Source: an uncultured Gammaproteobacteria bacterium (GTDB taxonomy: Bacteria > Pseudomonadota > Gammaproteobacteria > Pseudomonadales > UBA5518). Taken from it: DNA of 7,706 bases. Positions within the stretch are counted from its first letter, which is position 1. The number at the start of each line of letters is the position of its first letter. Shown here one piece after another: positions 1 through 5,917 of the stretch. The notes under the pieces were generated by a model. It saw only the letters and a program-made list of their open reading frames with translations. It had not been told where the DNA came from and searched no databases. Where the stretch lies: contig CAIXOY010000651.1 in NCBI GenBank assembly GCA_903921135.1, positions 1 through 7,706 on the forward strand, in the 5' to 3' direction. The position numbers and the translations under genes were made by a program.

Positions 1-548
1 ACCTCGCCGGCGCGCTCGCGCACGCGCTTTCGCATGGTTCGCAGCCATAGCCATTCGAGCGGAACGACGGCCAGCGCGAGCAGCGTGAGCATGGGGTTCA
101 GCAACAGCATGAGTGTCATCGTGCCGATCAGGCCGAAGACGCCGCTGATGCCGGCGAAGAGGCTGTCGAGCGCGAAGCGCTGTATCTCTGCCACGTCGCC
201 GTCGAGGCGGGCGAGGATGTCGCCGCCGCGGTTGCGGGCGTAGAAGGCGGGGGAGAGGCGTTGCAGGTGCGCGTACACGCGTTCGCGCAGCGCGAAGAGG
301 ATGCGTCCGGAGAGGCGCGTGTAGCACCAGCGGTTGAAGCCCGTGGCCACGGATGCGATCAGGGAGACGCCGAGCAGTGCGAGTGCCCAGCGCACGACTG
401 CCTGGAAGTCTTTTGCCAGCAGCCCGTCATCGATCAGGAGTTTGGTCAGCCAGGGCTGAGCAAGGCCGAACGAGGAGACGCCGAGCGACAGCAGCACCAG
501 CCCTGCGATTGACCAGCGGTGTGGGCGGAGCAGATCAGAAGGGCTCAT
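1..548 (-). CDS. qhpF: ABC exporter, transmembrane domain (QhpF-like), N-terminal part
   Basis: The first 182 codons of an ABC-type exporter half-transporter are present; the gene runs off the window at coordinate 1. Translation starts MSPSDLLRPHRWS and continues into alternating hydrophobic segments: about residues 13-31, 50-67 and a long pair at about 130-165. Between them lie typical exporter signatures, such as QPWLTKLLIDDGLL (substrate-side loop after TM1) and LRERVYAHLQRLSPAFY followed by GDILARLDGDV, the cytoplasmic coupling region of ABC_membrane domains. The ATP-binding domain would follow outside the window. A Shine-Dalgarno GAAGGG (562-557) lies 8 nt before the ATG. It is the next gene after qhpB on the same strand. 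In characterised amine dehydrogenase operons an ABC exporter, QhpF, is proposed to move the crosslinked QhpC peptide into the periplasm. The family is seen in the sequence; the qhpF identity rests on context, and a general lipid or drug exporter remains possible. Confidence 0.82.
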   Translation of the reverse strand, partial: MSPSDLLRPHRWSIAGLVLLSLGVSSFGLAQPWLTKLLIDDGLLAKDFQAVVRWALALLGVSLIASVATGFNRWCYTRLSGRILFALRERVYAHLQRLSPAFYARNRGGDILARLDGDVAEIQRFALDSLFAGISGVFGLIGTMTLMLLLNPMLTLLALAVVPLEWLWLRTMRKRVRERAGE

Positions 549-654
549 GGTGACGACCCTTCAGGATGCGGACTGTCGCGGGCATGGCCCGCTCCCACGG
601 CGATCGGGTATGACACCTTGCTCGATCGGCAGCAGTCGCGGGCATGGCCCGCTC
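549..654. other. qhpB-qhpF spacer with REP pair
   Basis: This 106-nt spacer is the longest non-coding stretch in the window. Two near-identical REP-like units in the same orientation occupy most of it, at 575-598 and 635-658. The 36 nt between them contain a direct repeat CGATCGG at 601-607 and 623-629. The qhpF ribosome binding site follows at 557-562. I see no rho-independent terminator with a T-run, so read-through from qhpB to the exporter is plausible. The hairpins could stabilise the upstream mRNA or lower expression of the exporter relative to the enzyme subunits. Confidence 0.7.
575..598 (-). repeat. REP-like palindromic repeat, copy 1
   Basis: This 24-nt unit contains a perfect hairpin: GCGGGC (578-583), loop ATG, GCCCGC (587-592). 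On the minus strand it reads GTGGGAGCGGGCCATGCC followed by CGCGAC. It matches copy 2 at every position except one (C versus T at 596/656 on the plus strand). The GGAGCGGGCCATGCCCGC core resembles REP elements common in intergenic regions of Pseudomonas and related gammaproteobacteria. It lies 26 nt upstream of the qhpF start codon. No adjacent REP transposase is visible. Confidence 0.85.
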
Positions 655-658
655 CTAC
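635..658 (-). repeat. REP-like palindromic repeat, copy 2, overlapping the qhpB stop
   Basis: This is the second copy of the same 24-nt unit, in direct orientation 60 nt from copy 1. The hairpin arms are GCGGGC (638-643) and GCCCGC (647-652) with an ATG loop. On the minus strand its first bases are GTAGGAGCGGGCC, and the TAG in them (657-655) is the stop codon of qhpB. The repeat therefore abuts and ends the upstream reading frame. This copy keeps the TAGGAGCGGGCC form, while copy 1 has a C in place of one T. Confidence 0.85.
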
Positions 659-1767
659 AGCGCGCGCGGGAAGACCTGTGCGGTGGCGAGCGACATGTCG
701 CCGCCGGGCAACTGGATGTTGCCGAGTTTTTCCAGAGTCTCCGCGTCGTAGATCGCGATGTCGTTGTAGGTGCCCGCGAGATAGACCTTCGAGCCGTCGC
801 TGGAGAAGTTCACGCAGTAGTAGCTGTGCTCCAGATCCACGCTTTTGACGAGCTGTTGTTTCTCCACGTCGAATTTCTGCAGTTGCGAGAGCGCGCCGAA
901 CATCTCGTTGGGGTGATGCGGGCGGGTCATGCCGGAGAAGAGCACCACGTTCAGCGGTCCGAAATCCCGCGTGCTCGCCTCTCCGGTGGCGAGATCGATG
1001 CGCTCGTAGCCCCACACGAGTTCTGCGGTTTCGGGCTTCTTCGTTTCGTCTGCGAAGCGCTGTGCCGTGTACATGCGGATGAACTCGCCGGACTGCTGCC
1101 CCAGCGGCCAGACCGAGAGCACATCGCGCTGGCTGTAGCGCGGCTCCACACGGCTCTGGCTCTCGAGTTTCACGCTGTAGGCCCCGGTGTTCACATCCAT
1201 CGTGTAGATGTCCCGTCCGGCCAGATAGAGCGTGCCCTTGGCGTCGGTCTGCATCAGATTGACCTGGCGTGGGGCAGGGAAGCTGCGTACCGGCTTCGCT
1301 TCCAGCCCGTCGGCTATGCGGTAGACCGCCATGCGCGGTTCCTGCACCTCATAGCGGTCGCGCAGCAGCAGCGACGGGTTCTGGTGCACATAAAGCTCTG
1401 CGCCATCTGCGCTCACCGCGAAGGCGGCGATGGTCTTGATGCGGGTGTTGCCCTCGCTCTGGATGGCCGAAAAGGTGATCTTGCAGGTGTCGAGATCCAC
1501 GCCGTAGATGTTCTCGAAGTGGTTTGTCAGCACATAGGCCGTGCGCTTGTCGGGCGACATCTGCAGGGTGCCTGCACCGAAGCGGCCCGGAAGAGGGCAC
1601 GTCCGCACGACCTTGCGATCCTCAAGATCGATCAGGCTCACCTGGTTCGGCCGGTTGGCGATGGCCATGTAATCCCGAGGAGCCTTGGCGCATCCACCGA
1701 GCAGCACGGGCAGCAACGCGAGGCTGGCAAAGCCCGCACGAAGGATCAGGTTGCGGTATGTGCGCAT
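655..1767 (-). CDS. qhpB: Quinohemoprotein amine dehydrogenase beta subunit (QhpB)
   Basis: A 370-residue periplasmic beta-propeller subunit of QHNDH. In the solved family structures the beta subunit is a seven-bladed propeller that packs over QhpC and helps form the active site around the quinone. The chosen ATG at 1767 gives a clean signal: MRTYRNLILR, then a hydrophobic stretch, then VLLGGC with Cys26, which resembles a lipobox. The mature part opens RDYMAIANRP, matching the RDY opening I recall for QHNDH beta chains. It carries propeller repeats such as MSPDKRTAYVL, VSADGAELYV and FSSDGSKVYLAGTYND, and ends with IAIYDAETLEKLG, also familiar from the family. An HSYYCVN segment corresponds to the conserved HSYY region. 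A longer in-frame start at 1806 would overlap qhpC and spoil the signal peptide. The SD TGAGG overlaps the qhpC stop codon, so the two genes are probably translationally coupled. The stop codon lies inside a REP element. Confidence 0.95.
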   Translation of the reverse strand: MRTYRNLILRAGFASLALLPVLLGGCAKAPRDYMAIANRPNQVSLIDLEDRKVVRTCPLPGRFGAGTLQMSPDKRTAYVLTNHFENIYGVDLDTCKITFSAIQSEGNTRIKTIAAFAVSADGAELYVHQNPSLLLRDRYEVQEPRMAVYRIADGLEAKPVRSFPAPRQVNLMQTDAKGTLYLAGRDIYTMDVNTGAYSVKLESQSRVEPRYSQRDVLSVWPLGQQSGEFIRMYTAQRFADETKKPETAELVWGYERIDLATGEASTRDFGPLNVVLFSGMTRPHHPNEMFGALSQLQKFDVEKQQLVKSVDLEHSYYCVNFSSDGSKVYLAGTYNDIAIYDAETLEKLGNIQLPGGDMSLATAQVFPRAL

Positions 1768-1775
1768 GCGGCGTG

Positions 1776-1780
1776 CCTCA
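1776..1780 (-). promoter_or_regulatory. qhpB ribosome binding site overlapping the qhpC stop
   Basis: On the minus strand TGAGG holds the last base of the qhpC coding track and its TGA stop (1780-1778), and GAGG lies 8 nt before the ATG at 1767. This spacing supports the downstream ATG over the in-frame ATG at 1806. It also implies that ribosomes ending on qhpC can restart on qhpB, which would help keep the beta and gamma subunits balanced. Confidence 0.65.
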
Positions 1781-2104
1781 GTCTCGGGCCTTCGGGAACA
1801 CGGCATCGAGCTTGCGCCAGTCCTGGCCGGCTGACGGTGCGTTCTGGTCCCAGTCGGGATGCGTGTTCATCAGATCGGGGACCTGCGCGGGCCACCAGCA
1901 AGGATCGGCGCAGCCGTAGAGGTCCGACTCCATCGGTTGGCACAGGCCCGCCACGCCACCGAAGGCATCGACTTCCCAGCCCGGGTCAGTGGTGGAGGCG
2001 CAGCCCACGACGGTCTGCATCGCCACGACTTCGGCGCGTGCCTCCGGGTTGCTGGCGGCCTCCATCAGTTCGGCTTTTGCGTTCAGCGGTTTCAGGTGTT
2101 TCAT
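1778..2104 (-). CDS. qhpC: Quinohemoprotein amine dehydrogenase gamma subunit precursor (QhpC)
   Basis: A 108-residue ribosomally made, post-translationally crosslinked subunit that carries cysteine tryptophylquinone (CTQ). Four cysteines (35, 55, 65, 69) and their partners sit at the family spacings: Cys35-Glu44, Cys55-Asp61 and Cys69-Asp77 for the three thioether links, and Cys65-Trp71 for CTQ. With a 28-residue offset these match Cys7-Glu16, Cys27-Asp33, Cys41-Asp49 and Cys37-Trp43 of the Paracoccus enzyme. The core contains PGWEVDAFGG, LCQPMES and YGCADPCWWPAQV, and ends QDWRKLDAVFP. The first 28 residues are a charged, non-hydrophobic leader with no Sec or Tat signal, to be removed after export, in known systems by the QhpE protease. 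The start overlaps the qhpD stop as ATGA, with GGAGGG 7 nt upstream (2117-2112). The residue spacing is seen directly; the crosslinks are inferred from the family. Confidence 0.98.
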   Translation of the reverse strand: MKHLKPLNAKAELMEAASNPEARAEVVAMQTVVGCASTTDPGWEVDAFGGVAGLCQPMESDLYGCADPCWWPAQVPDLMNTHPDWDQNAPSAGQDWRKLDAVFPKARD

Positions 2105-3531
2105 GACCGGGCCCTCCGTGGGGCGAGGTGGGTACTGAAGAATCCGGGATTGGCGGCAAGAATGCGCGCGTAGGCGCCGAGCGCGAAATCGACCCAGTCG
2201 CGCATCAGGTCGCAGTAGTGGTACGTGGGGTGCGCGGGGTCGCCGTAGCGCTGGTAGCTCTCGTGGTAGCAGCCGCCCGAGCAGAGGTTGCGGATGCGGC
2301 AGGTGTCGCAGCCTGTGCCGCTCCGGTCCAGGCGCTGCTCGAGGAAGCTGCCGAGCGCGGCCCGGTCGAGGCCTGTGTCGACGTTGCCGAAGGTGGGCAG
2401 TTCCGAGCCGGTGAAGCGGTGGCAGAGGTTCACGCCACCTTCGCGATCCACTGCCACCATGGAATAGCCTGCGCCGCAGGGCAGGGCCTTCTTGGCGCCC
2501 TCGTGGATGTCGGTGAGCAACTGGTGCAGGTTCGAAAAGCCGATGTTGCGCCCTTCGCAGGCTGCCTCGATGTAGTGCTCGCCGAGGGTTTTCATACTGG
2601 AAAACACGGACACCAGTTCGTCACCGCTCAGGTTGAAGTCCGCGACATCGCCCGCCGTCACCGGCGCGAAACCCACCTCGGCGAAGCCGAGTTCGTTGAA
2701 GAGGTGGTCCCAGATGCCGATGATGTCGGTGGTGCCGCGCGTCAGGGTGACGCGTGCGCCCACCGGTCGGGCGCGATACGTCGAGAGCAGCAGGCGAACC
2801 TTGCGTGCGACGGTCTCGTAGGTGCCCTGGCCGCCCACTGTCACGCGATTCCTGTCGTGTACGGCCTTCGGTCCGTCGATGCTCACCGCGATGCTGAAGC
2901 GATGCTGCTGCAGGAAGGCGATCGTCTGCTCATCGAGCAGTGTCGCATTGGTGGTGATAGAGAAATCGAGACGTTTGCCGCGCTCGGCGAAGAGCGGTTC
3001 TGCCCACGCCACCACCTGGCGGATCAGCGGGAGGTTGGTCAGAGGCTCTCCGCCGAAGAACACGATCGTGTAGCGAGGCTGCTCAGGTGACTCCCTGAGC
3101 AGCATTTCGATGGATTGCTGCGCGGTTTCCAGACTCATCTTGCGGCCGTTGGCCGGCGTGTCCAGGTCTTCCTTGTAGCAGTAGGTGCAACTGAGGTTGC
3201 AGCCTGTGTTGACGTTCAGCACCACGGTGGTGAGCGGGAGGCTGCTGACACGTGGGCGCTGCGTGGCAACAGCCACACCCTCCGCACGCAGGATCTGCAG
3301 ATCCTGCAACTCATCGATGGCGGTGGCGATCTCGGCGCAGCCGAAACGCGGGCCGAGTGCGCCTTGCAGGTCTTCCAGCGTGCGGCCGGGTTCCCTGCGC
3401 AGCTCTGCGATCAGCGCGCCCGTGAGTGCGTCTGACTCGAAGAGCGCGCTGCTCGGGATATGAAACAGCAGTCGCCGCGAGTCGACCTCGATCTCGTGGA
3501 GGTTGTGCGCCTGCAGGTGGTAGATGCCCAT
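2101..3531 (-). CDS. qhpD: QhpD, radical SAM/SPASM enzyme forming thioether crosslinks in QhpC
   Basis: A 476-residue radical SAM peptide-modifying enzyme that installs Cys-to-Asp/Glu thioether bonds in QhpC in the cytoplasm before export. Residues 111-118 hold the CxxxCxxC triad (CNLSCTYC) for the SAM-binding 4Fe-4S cluster, and FFGGEP (158-163) is the SAM-contact motif. A C-terminal SPASM region has Cys352, Cys370, Cys408, Cys411, Cys417, Cys421 and Cys440, enough for two auxiliary clusters; the CDTCRIRNLCSGGCYHE stretch is typical. Residues about 15-90 (IEVDSRRLLFH... then TLEDLQGALG and IDELQDLQILRAEG) look like a PqqD-type peptide-recognition domain that would bind the QhpC leader. The gene lies 19 nt after qhpA, with an AAGGA 12 nt before the ATG (3548-3544), a rather long spacing, and overlaps qhpC by ATGA. 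All key cysteines are intact and no truncation is seen. Confidence 0.97.
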   Translation of the reverse strand: MGIYHLQAHNLHEIEVDSRRLLFHIPSSALFESDALTGALIAELRREPGRTLEDLQGALGPRFGCAEIATAIDELQDLQILRAEGVAVATQRPRVSSLPLTTVVLNVNTGCNLSCTYCYKEDLDTPANGRKMSLETAQQSIEMLLRESPEQPRYTIVFFGGEPLTNLPLIRQVVAWAEPLFAERGKRLDFSITTNATLLDEQTIAFLQQHRFSIAVSIDGPKAVHDRNRVTVGGQGTYETVARKVRLLLSTYRARPVGARVTLTRGTTDIIGIWDHLFNELGFAEVGFAPVTAGDVADFNLSGDELVSVFSSMKTLGEHYIEAACEGRNIGFSNLHQLLTDIHEGAKKALPCGAGYSMVAVDREGGVNLCHRFTGSELPTFGNVDTGLDRAALGSFLEQRLDRSGTGCDTCRIRNLCSGGCYHESYQRYGDPAHPTYHYCDLMRDWVDFALGAYARILAANPGFFSTHLAPRRARS

Positions 3532-3550
3532 CGGGGTACTGTGTCCTTGC

Positions 3551-5164
3551 TTACCAGAGGGGCGGGTTGATCCAGCGCTGTACCGTCACCAGCAACTGGG
3601 CCTCGCCGCTCAGTGCCGCCTCGCCCTCGCCCACGGTGGCGATGACCTTGAGGTTGCCTGCGTTGTTGGTGCTCTGCTTGCGCGCGGGGTTGGGGCCGGC
3701 TGCGGCGGGCGTGAAAACGCCAGTGTCCTTGTCCATGCTGCCGGCAAACTCGACGTCGCGATCCTCGGCGGCTTTCTCGTTCCAGGGCGCAACCGACCAG
3801 GTCGCTTTCACGGGGCCGATCCGCAGATCATCCGTCGTGTTCGCCTGCCCGTCGGGGCCGTCCGCCCAGGCGATGGCTTCGAAGCGCCCCTGCACCTCCG
3901 GTTGGGAGCCACCGTTGCCACCGACGCGCCCCACGGAGTACGCGGGCCAGACCTCCACCCGGTCGACGTTGTCGAAGACGGTGAGCGCGGCGGGAAGGGT
4001 GCTCTTGCCCACGGCCAGATCACGCACACCCACTGCGGCATCTGCATCGGCGCTTACCTCCAGCACCACGCTGTCAGCATCGCGGGAGACGGTACGCACC
4101 ACACGGATGCCCTGCCCCAAAGCAGGAGCGCCCGAAAGAGCACTCCCCGAAAGTCTGATCGTCGAAGTACCGCCACGCTTCAGTTGTGCGGGCGATACGG
4201 CAAGCAGCCTGGGTGTGCCGTCATCGCGACGGGCCTGTATGTCGATGCCGCGCTCGGGGTGCTCGGGCGGGAACATGCGGCCACTCAATGTGCTGCCGTC
4301 GGCGCTGGCCTCGAGCACTTGCAGATAGCCGGGCCCGCCCGCCGCGGCGTCTCCCTCGAGATTGGCTCGCCACTCGAATCCGGTGTAGACGACGGAGTGT
4401 CCGTCCATCTCCAGCGCCTCGCCCGTGCTGAAGGTTCCGGTCAGCGCTACCGAGTACGAATCCGCATCCCCGACTTCTGCCGTCATGACGCCGTCGAAAT
4501 CACCTTTGCCGGGCATCCGGCCGGTGACACGCCAGCGGCCCGCGAGCGCGGGCTTGGCAGTTTGCTGCCAGGCAGCCCACTCCGTGGTCTGCAGCGGGTA
4601 CGCCGCGGCCAGCATCGGGAGCGTGCGCTCCAGCGCAATCGGGAACCACTGCCGGTCACGCCCTCCGATCTGGTATTCGGTGGTGGGGAACTGCGCGAGG
4701 TGGAAGTGGATGAGGTTGCGCCACTCGGGTTCCGTGCGGCGCTGCAGCGCGACGCGCGCGTTGGAGTGGCAGCGCGTGCACATCACCGCGTACTCGGCGT
4801 CCTCGGGAACATCGACCGTGTTGTGGCGTCGCTCCAGCGTGTAGCGGAAACCCGCGGTTTCTGCAGGCGCGAGGCCATGGGTGTCGGACAGGTGCTTCAC
4901 AAGCTGGAACAGCACGCCCGAGGCGTCTGCCTTGCCTTCCGGATCGGAGAACTGCACGCCGTGGACCGTCTGCATGCGCTGCAGTGTCATTTCCCAGCCT
5001 TCGGGGGATTTGCGCTGCTCGCTGATGCGGCTGAGAGGCGCCTCCGGGTTGGCCGGATCGCTGTGACAGGCCCCGCAGTTGTGGCGCAGGAGTGCCTCGT
5101 TTGCCTGCGCGGGCAGGAAGGGCACGAGGGCAAGCCACAGGGCCGCCCGGATAGTCGTTTTCAT
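3551..5164 (-). CDS. qhpA: Quinohemoprotein amine dehydrogenase alpha subunit, di-heme c (QhpA)
   Basis: The 537-residue electron-transfer subunit of QHNDH, which takes electrons from CTQ in QhpC through two c-type hemes to a periplasmic acceptor. The start MKTTIRAALWLALVPFLPAQA forms a Sec signal with likely cleavage after Ala21. Heme site 1 is CGACH (30-34) and site 2 is CTRCH (129-133), dividing the N-terminal heme domain into two lobes (about 22-100 and 101-190). The rest is beta-rich: about 205-312 (GRWRVTGRMPGKGDFDG), 318-398 (RLLAVSPAQLKRGG, an Ig-like module) and 400-537 (RVEVWPAYSVGRVGGNGG, ending QRWINPPLW), in line with the four-domain QHNDH alpha fold. GGGGGA (5181-5176) is 11 nt before this ATG. 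An in-frame GTG one codon earlier (5167) would have the better 8-nt spacing, so the exact start is uncertain by one codon. A start at 5197 is unlikely because it lies in an inverted repeat. Confidence 0.97.
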   Translation of the reverse strand: MKTTIRAALWLALVPFLPAQANEALLRHNCGACHSDPANPEAPLSRISEQRKSPEGWEMTLQRMQTVHGVQFSDPEGKADASGVLFQLVKHLSDTHGLAPAETAGFRYTLERRHNTVDVPEDAEYAVMCTRCHSNARVALQRRTEPEWRNLIHFHLAQFPTTEYQIGGRDRQWFPIALERTLPMLAAAYPLQTTEWAAWQQTAKPALAGRWRVTGRMPGKGDFDGVMTAEVGDADSYSVALTGTFSTGEALEMDGHSVVYTGFEWRANLEGDAAAGGPGYLQVLEASADGSTLSGRMFPPEHPERGIDIQARRDDGTPRLLAVSPAQLKRGGTSTIRLSGSALSGAPALGQGIRVVRTVSRDADSVVLEVSADADAAVGVRDLAVGKSTLPAALTVFDNVDRVEVWPAYSVGRVGGNGGSQPEVQGRFEAIAWADGPDGQANTTDDLRIGPVKATWSVAPWNEKAAEDRDVEFAGSMDKDTGVFTPAAAGPNPARKQSTNNAGNLKVIATVGEGEAALSGEAQLLVTVQRWINPPLW

Positions 5165-5185
5165 CACGTCTGTTGTCCCCCGGAT

Positions 5186-5204
5186 GCCAACGCGCATCGT
5201 TGGC
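5186..5204. promoter_or_regulatory. Inverted repeat ahead of qhpA, candidate operator
   Basis: A perfect 7-bp inverted repeat, GCCAACG-cgcat-CGTTGGC, lies in the 45-nt gap between the TetR gene and qhpA. It follows a short AT-rich patch (5206-5222) that includes the palindrome AACTAGTT (5208-5215). Neither flank has a T-run on the side needed for a rho-independent terminator, so a regulator-binding site or a 5' leader hairpin is more likely. Its 19-bp span suits a dimeric regulator such as the adjacent TetR protein. The sequence symmetry is certain; the role is inferred. Confidence 0.5.
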
Positions 5205-5209
5205 GAAAA

Positions 5210-5917
5210 CTAGTTCAAATGACCTACTTCCCGCAACCGTTTCGGCCCCCTCGCGGGTGATGCAGTCGCGGCCGGTGACGACGTACTGCCCGAGCGGATC
5301 AGCCACAGGAAAGAGGCCGTGGCGAGCGCGACCACATCCTGCGTCTGCTTGCGCCAGGGTTTGCCGTGGCCGACGAAGACGGTGTGCCCCTCGATCGATG
5401 CCGAGACGAACAGCGCGAGCCTGCCTACCTGCGCCTCGTCGAGTGCCCGGTTGAAGCGTGCGATGGAGGCGCCCAGCACGTCCCGGTAGCGTGCATACAT
5501 CCGGTCCATATGCCCGGCGACCACGGTGTCGTGGTTGGCGAGCGACCACAACTCGGGGAAGAACACGGTAGTGCGCCGCGTGTTCAGGTCCCTGAAAACC
5601 ATTTCGATGATCTGGCGGAATTCCGCCTCGGGATCGAGACCGCTCTCCTGTATGCGCACGAAACGTGCGAGGTAAGCCTCGATCACGCGATCGAGCATGG
5701 CCTGAACGAGTGCGTCCTTGCTCGGGAAATAGTGTTGCAGGTTGCCCAGTCGTAGCCCGGCTTCGTCGGCCACGCGGCGAAGGGAGAAGTTGTGGTAGCC
5801 GTGCTCTATCAGCACGCTGACGCCCGCGTCCAGTATGTCCGCGGCACGCGTACGCCCCTTGGCGTAGGTGCCCGGCACCGCGGCGCCGGCAGGCGTGGCC
5901 AGGGCAGAGGACTTCAC
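5210..5917 (-). CDS. TetR/AcrR-family transcriptional regulator
   Basis: A 235-residue DNA-binding regulator. The N-terminal TetR helix-turn-helix covers about residues 22-71, with RAADILDAGVSVLIEHGYHN, FSLRRVADEAGLRLGNLQHY and FPSKDALVQAM in the usual order. The rest is a helical ligand-binding and dimer domain (about 75-210, including VFFPELWSLANHD and LALFVSASIEGHTVFVGHG). It ends in a basic, Pro/Ala/Ser-rich tail that looks disordered. The start is GTG (5917-5915), overlapping the TGA of the upstream acyl-CoA synthetase as GTGA; GGAGAG (5931-5926) is 8 nt upstream and there is no nearby ATG alternative. It lies between the synthetase and qhpA, so it may sense an amine-, acid- or acyl-CoA-type ligand and control either or both. 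Characterised qhp clusters use an AraC-type QhpR, so this gene is not its homologue. The ligand is unknown. Confidence 0.93.
   Translation of the reverse strand: MKSSALATPAGAAVPGTYAKGRTRAADILDAGVSVLIEHGYHNFSLRRVADEAGLRLGNLQHYFPSKDALVQAMLDRVIEAYLARFVRIQESGLDPEAEFRQIIEMVFRDLNTRRTTVFFPELWSLANHDTVVAGHMDRMYARYRDVLGASIARFNRALDEAQVGRLALFVSASIEGHTVFVGHGKPWRKQTQDVVALATASFLWLIRSGSTSSPAATASPARGPKRLREVGHLN

Noticed and set aside
575..658. Two repeats as a CRISPR fragment
   Set aside because: Only two units are present, each a strong hairpin of REP type, with a spacer holding its own repeat and overlap with a stop codon. No cas genes are present.
1768..1806. Longer QhpB start at 1806
   Set aside because: It would overlap the end of qhpC by 29 nt, add 13 polar residues before the signal peptide, and ignore the GAGG placed 8 nt before the ATG at 1767.
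547..2106. 519-codon plus-strand open frame
   Set aside because: It lies antisense to qhpB and qhpC, which have strong family matches. Long antisense open frames are expected opposite GC-rich genes, and its product has no recognisable domain and an Arg/Pro-rich end.
5186..5204. Inverted repeat as a rho-independent terminator of the TetR gene
   Set aside because: The stem is only 7 bp, and the bases after it on the minus strand are ATCCGGGGG, with no T-run.
5205..5240. Sigma-70 promoter for qhpA, with TTGCGG and TAGTTT spaced by 18 nt
   Set aside because: Each hexamer matches only about three of six consensus positions. A promoter here is plausible given the AT-rich patch, but I cannot support specific boxes.
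3524..5260. 578-codon plus-strand open frame
   Set aside because: It is the antisense shadow of qhpA and its flanks. The translation is low in recognisable motifs and spans two real genes and the operator region.
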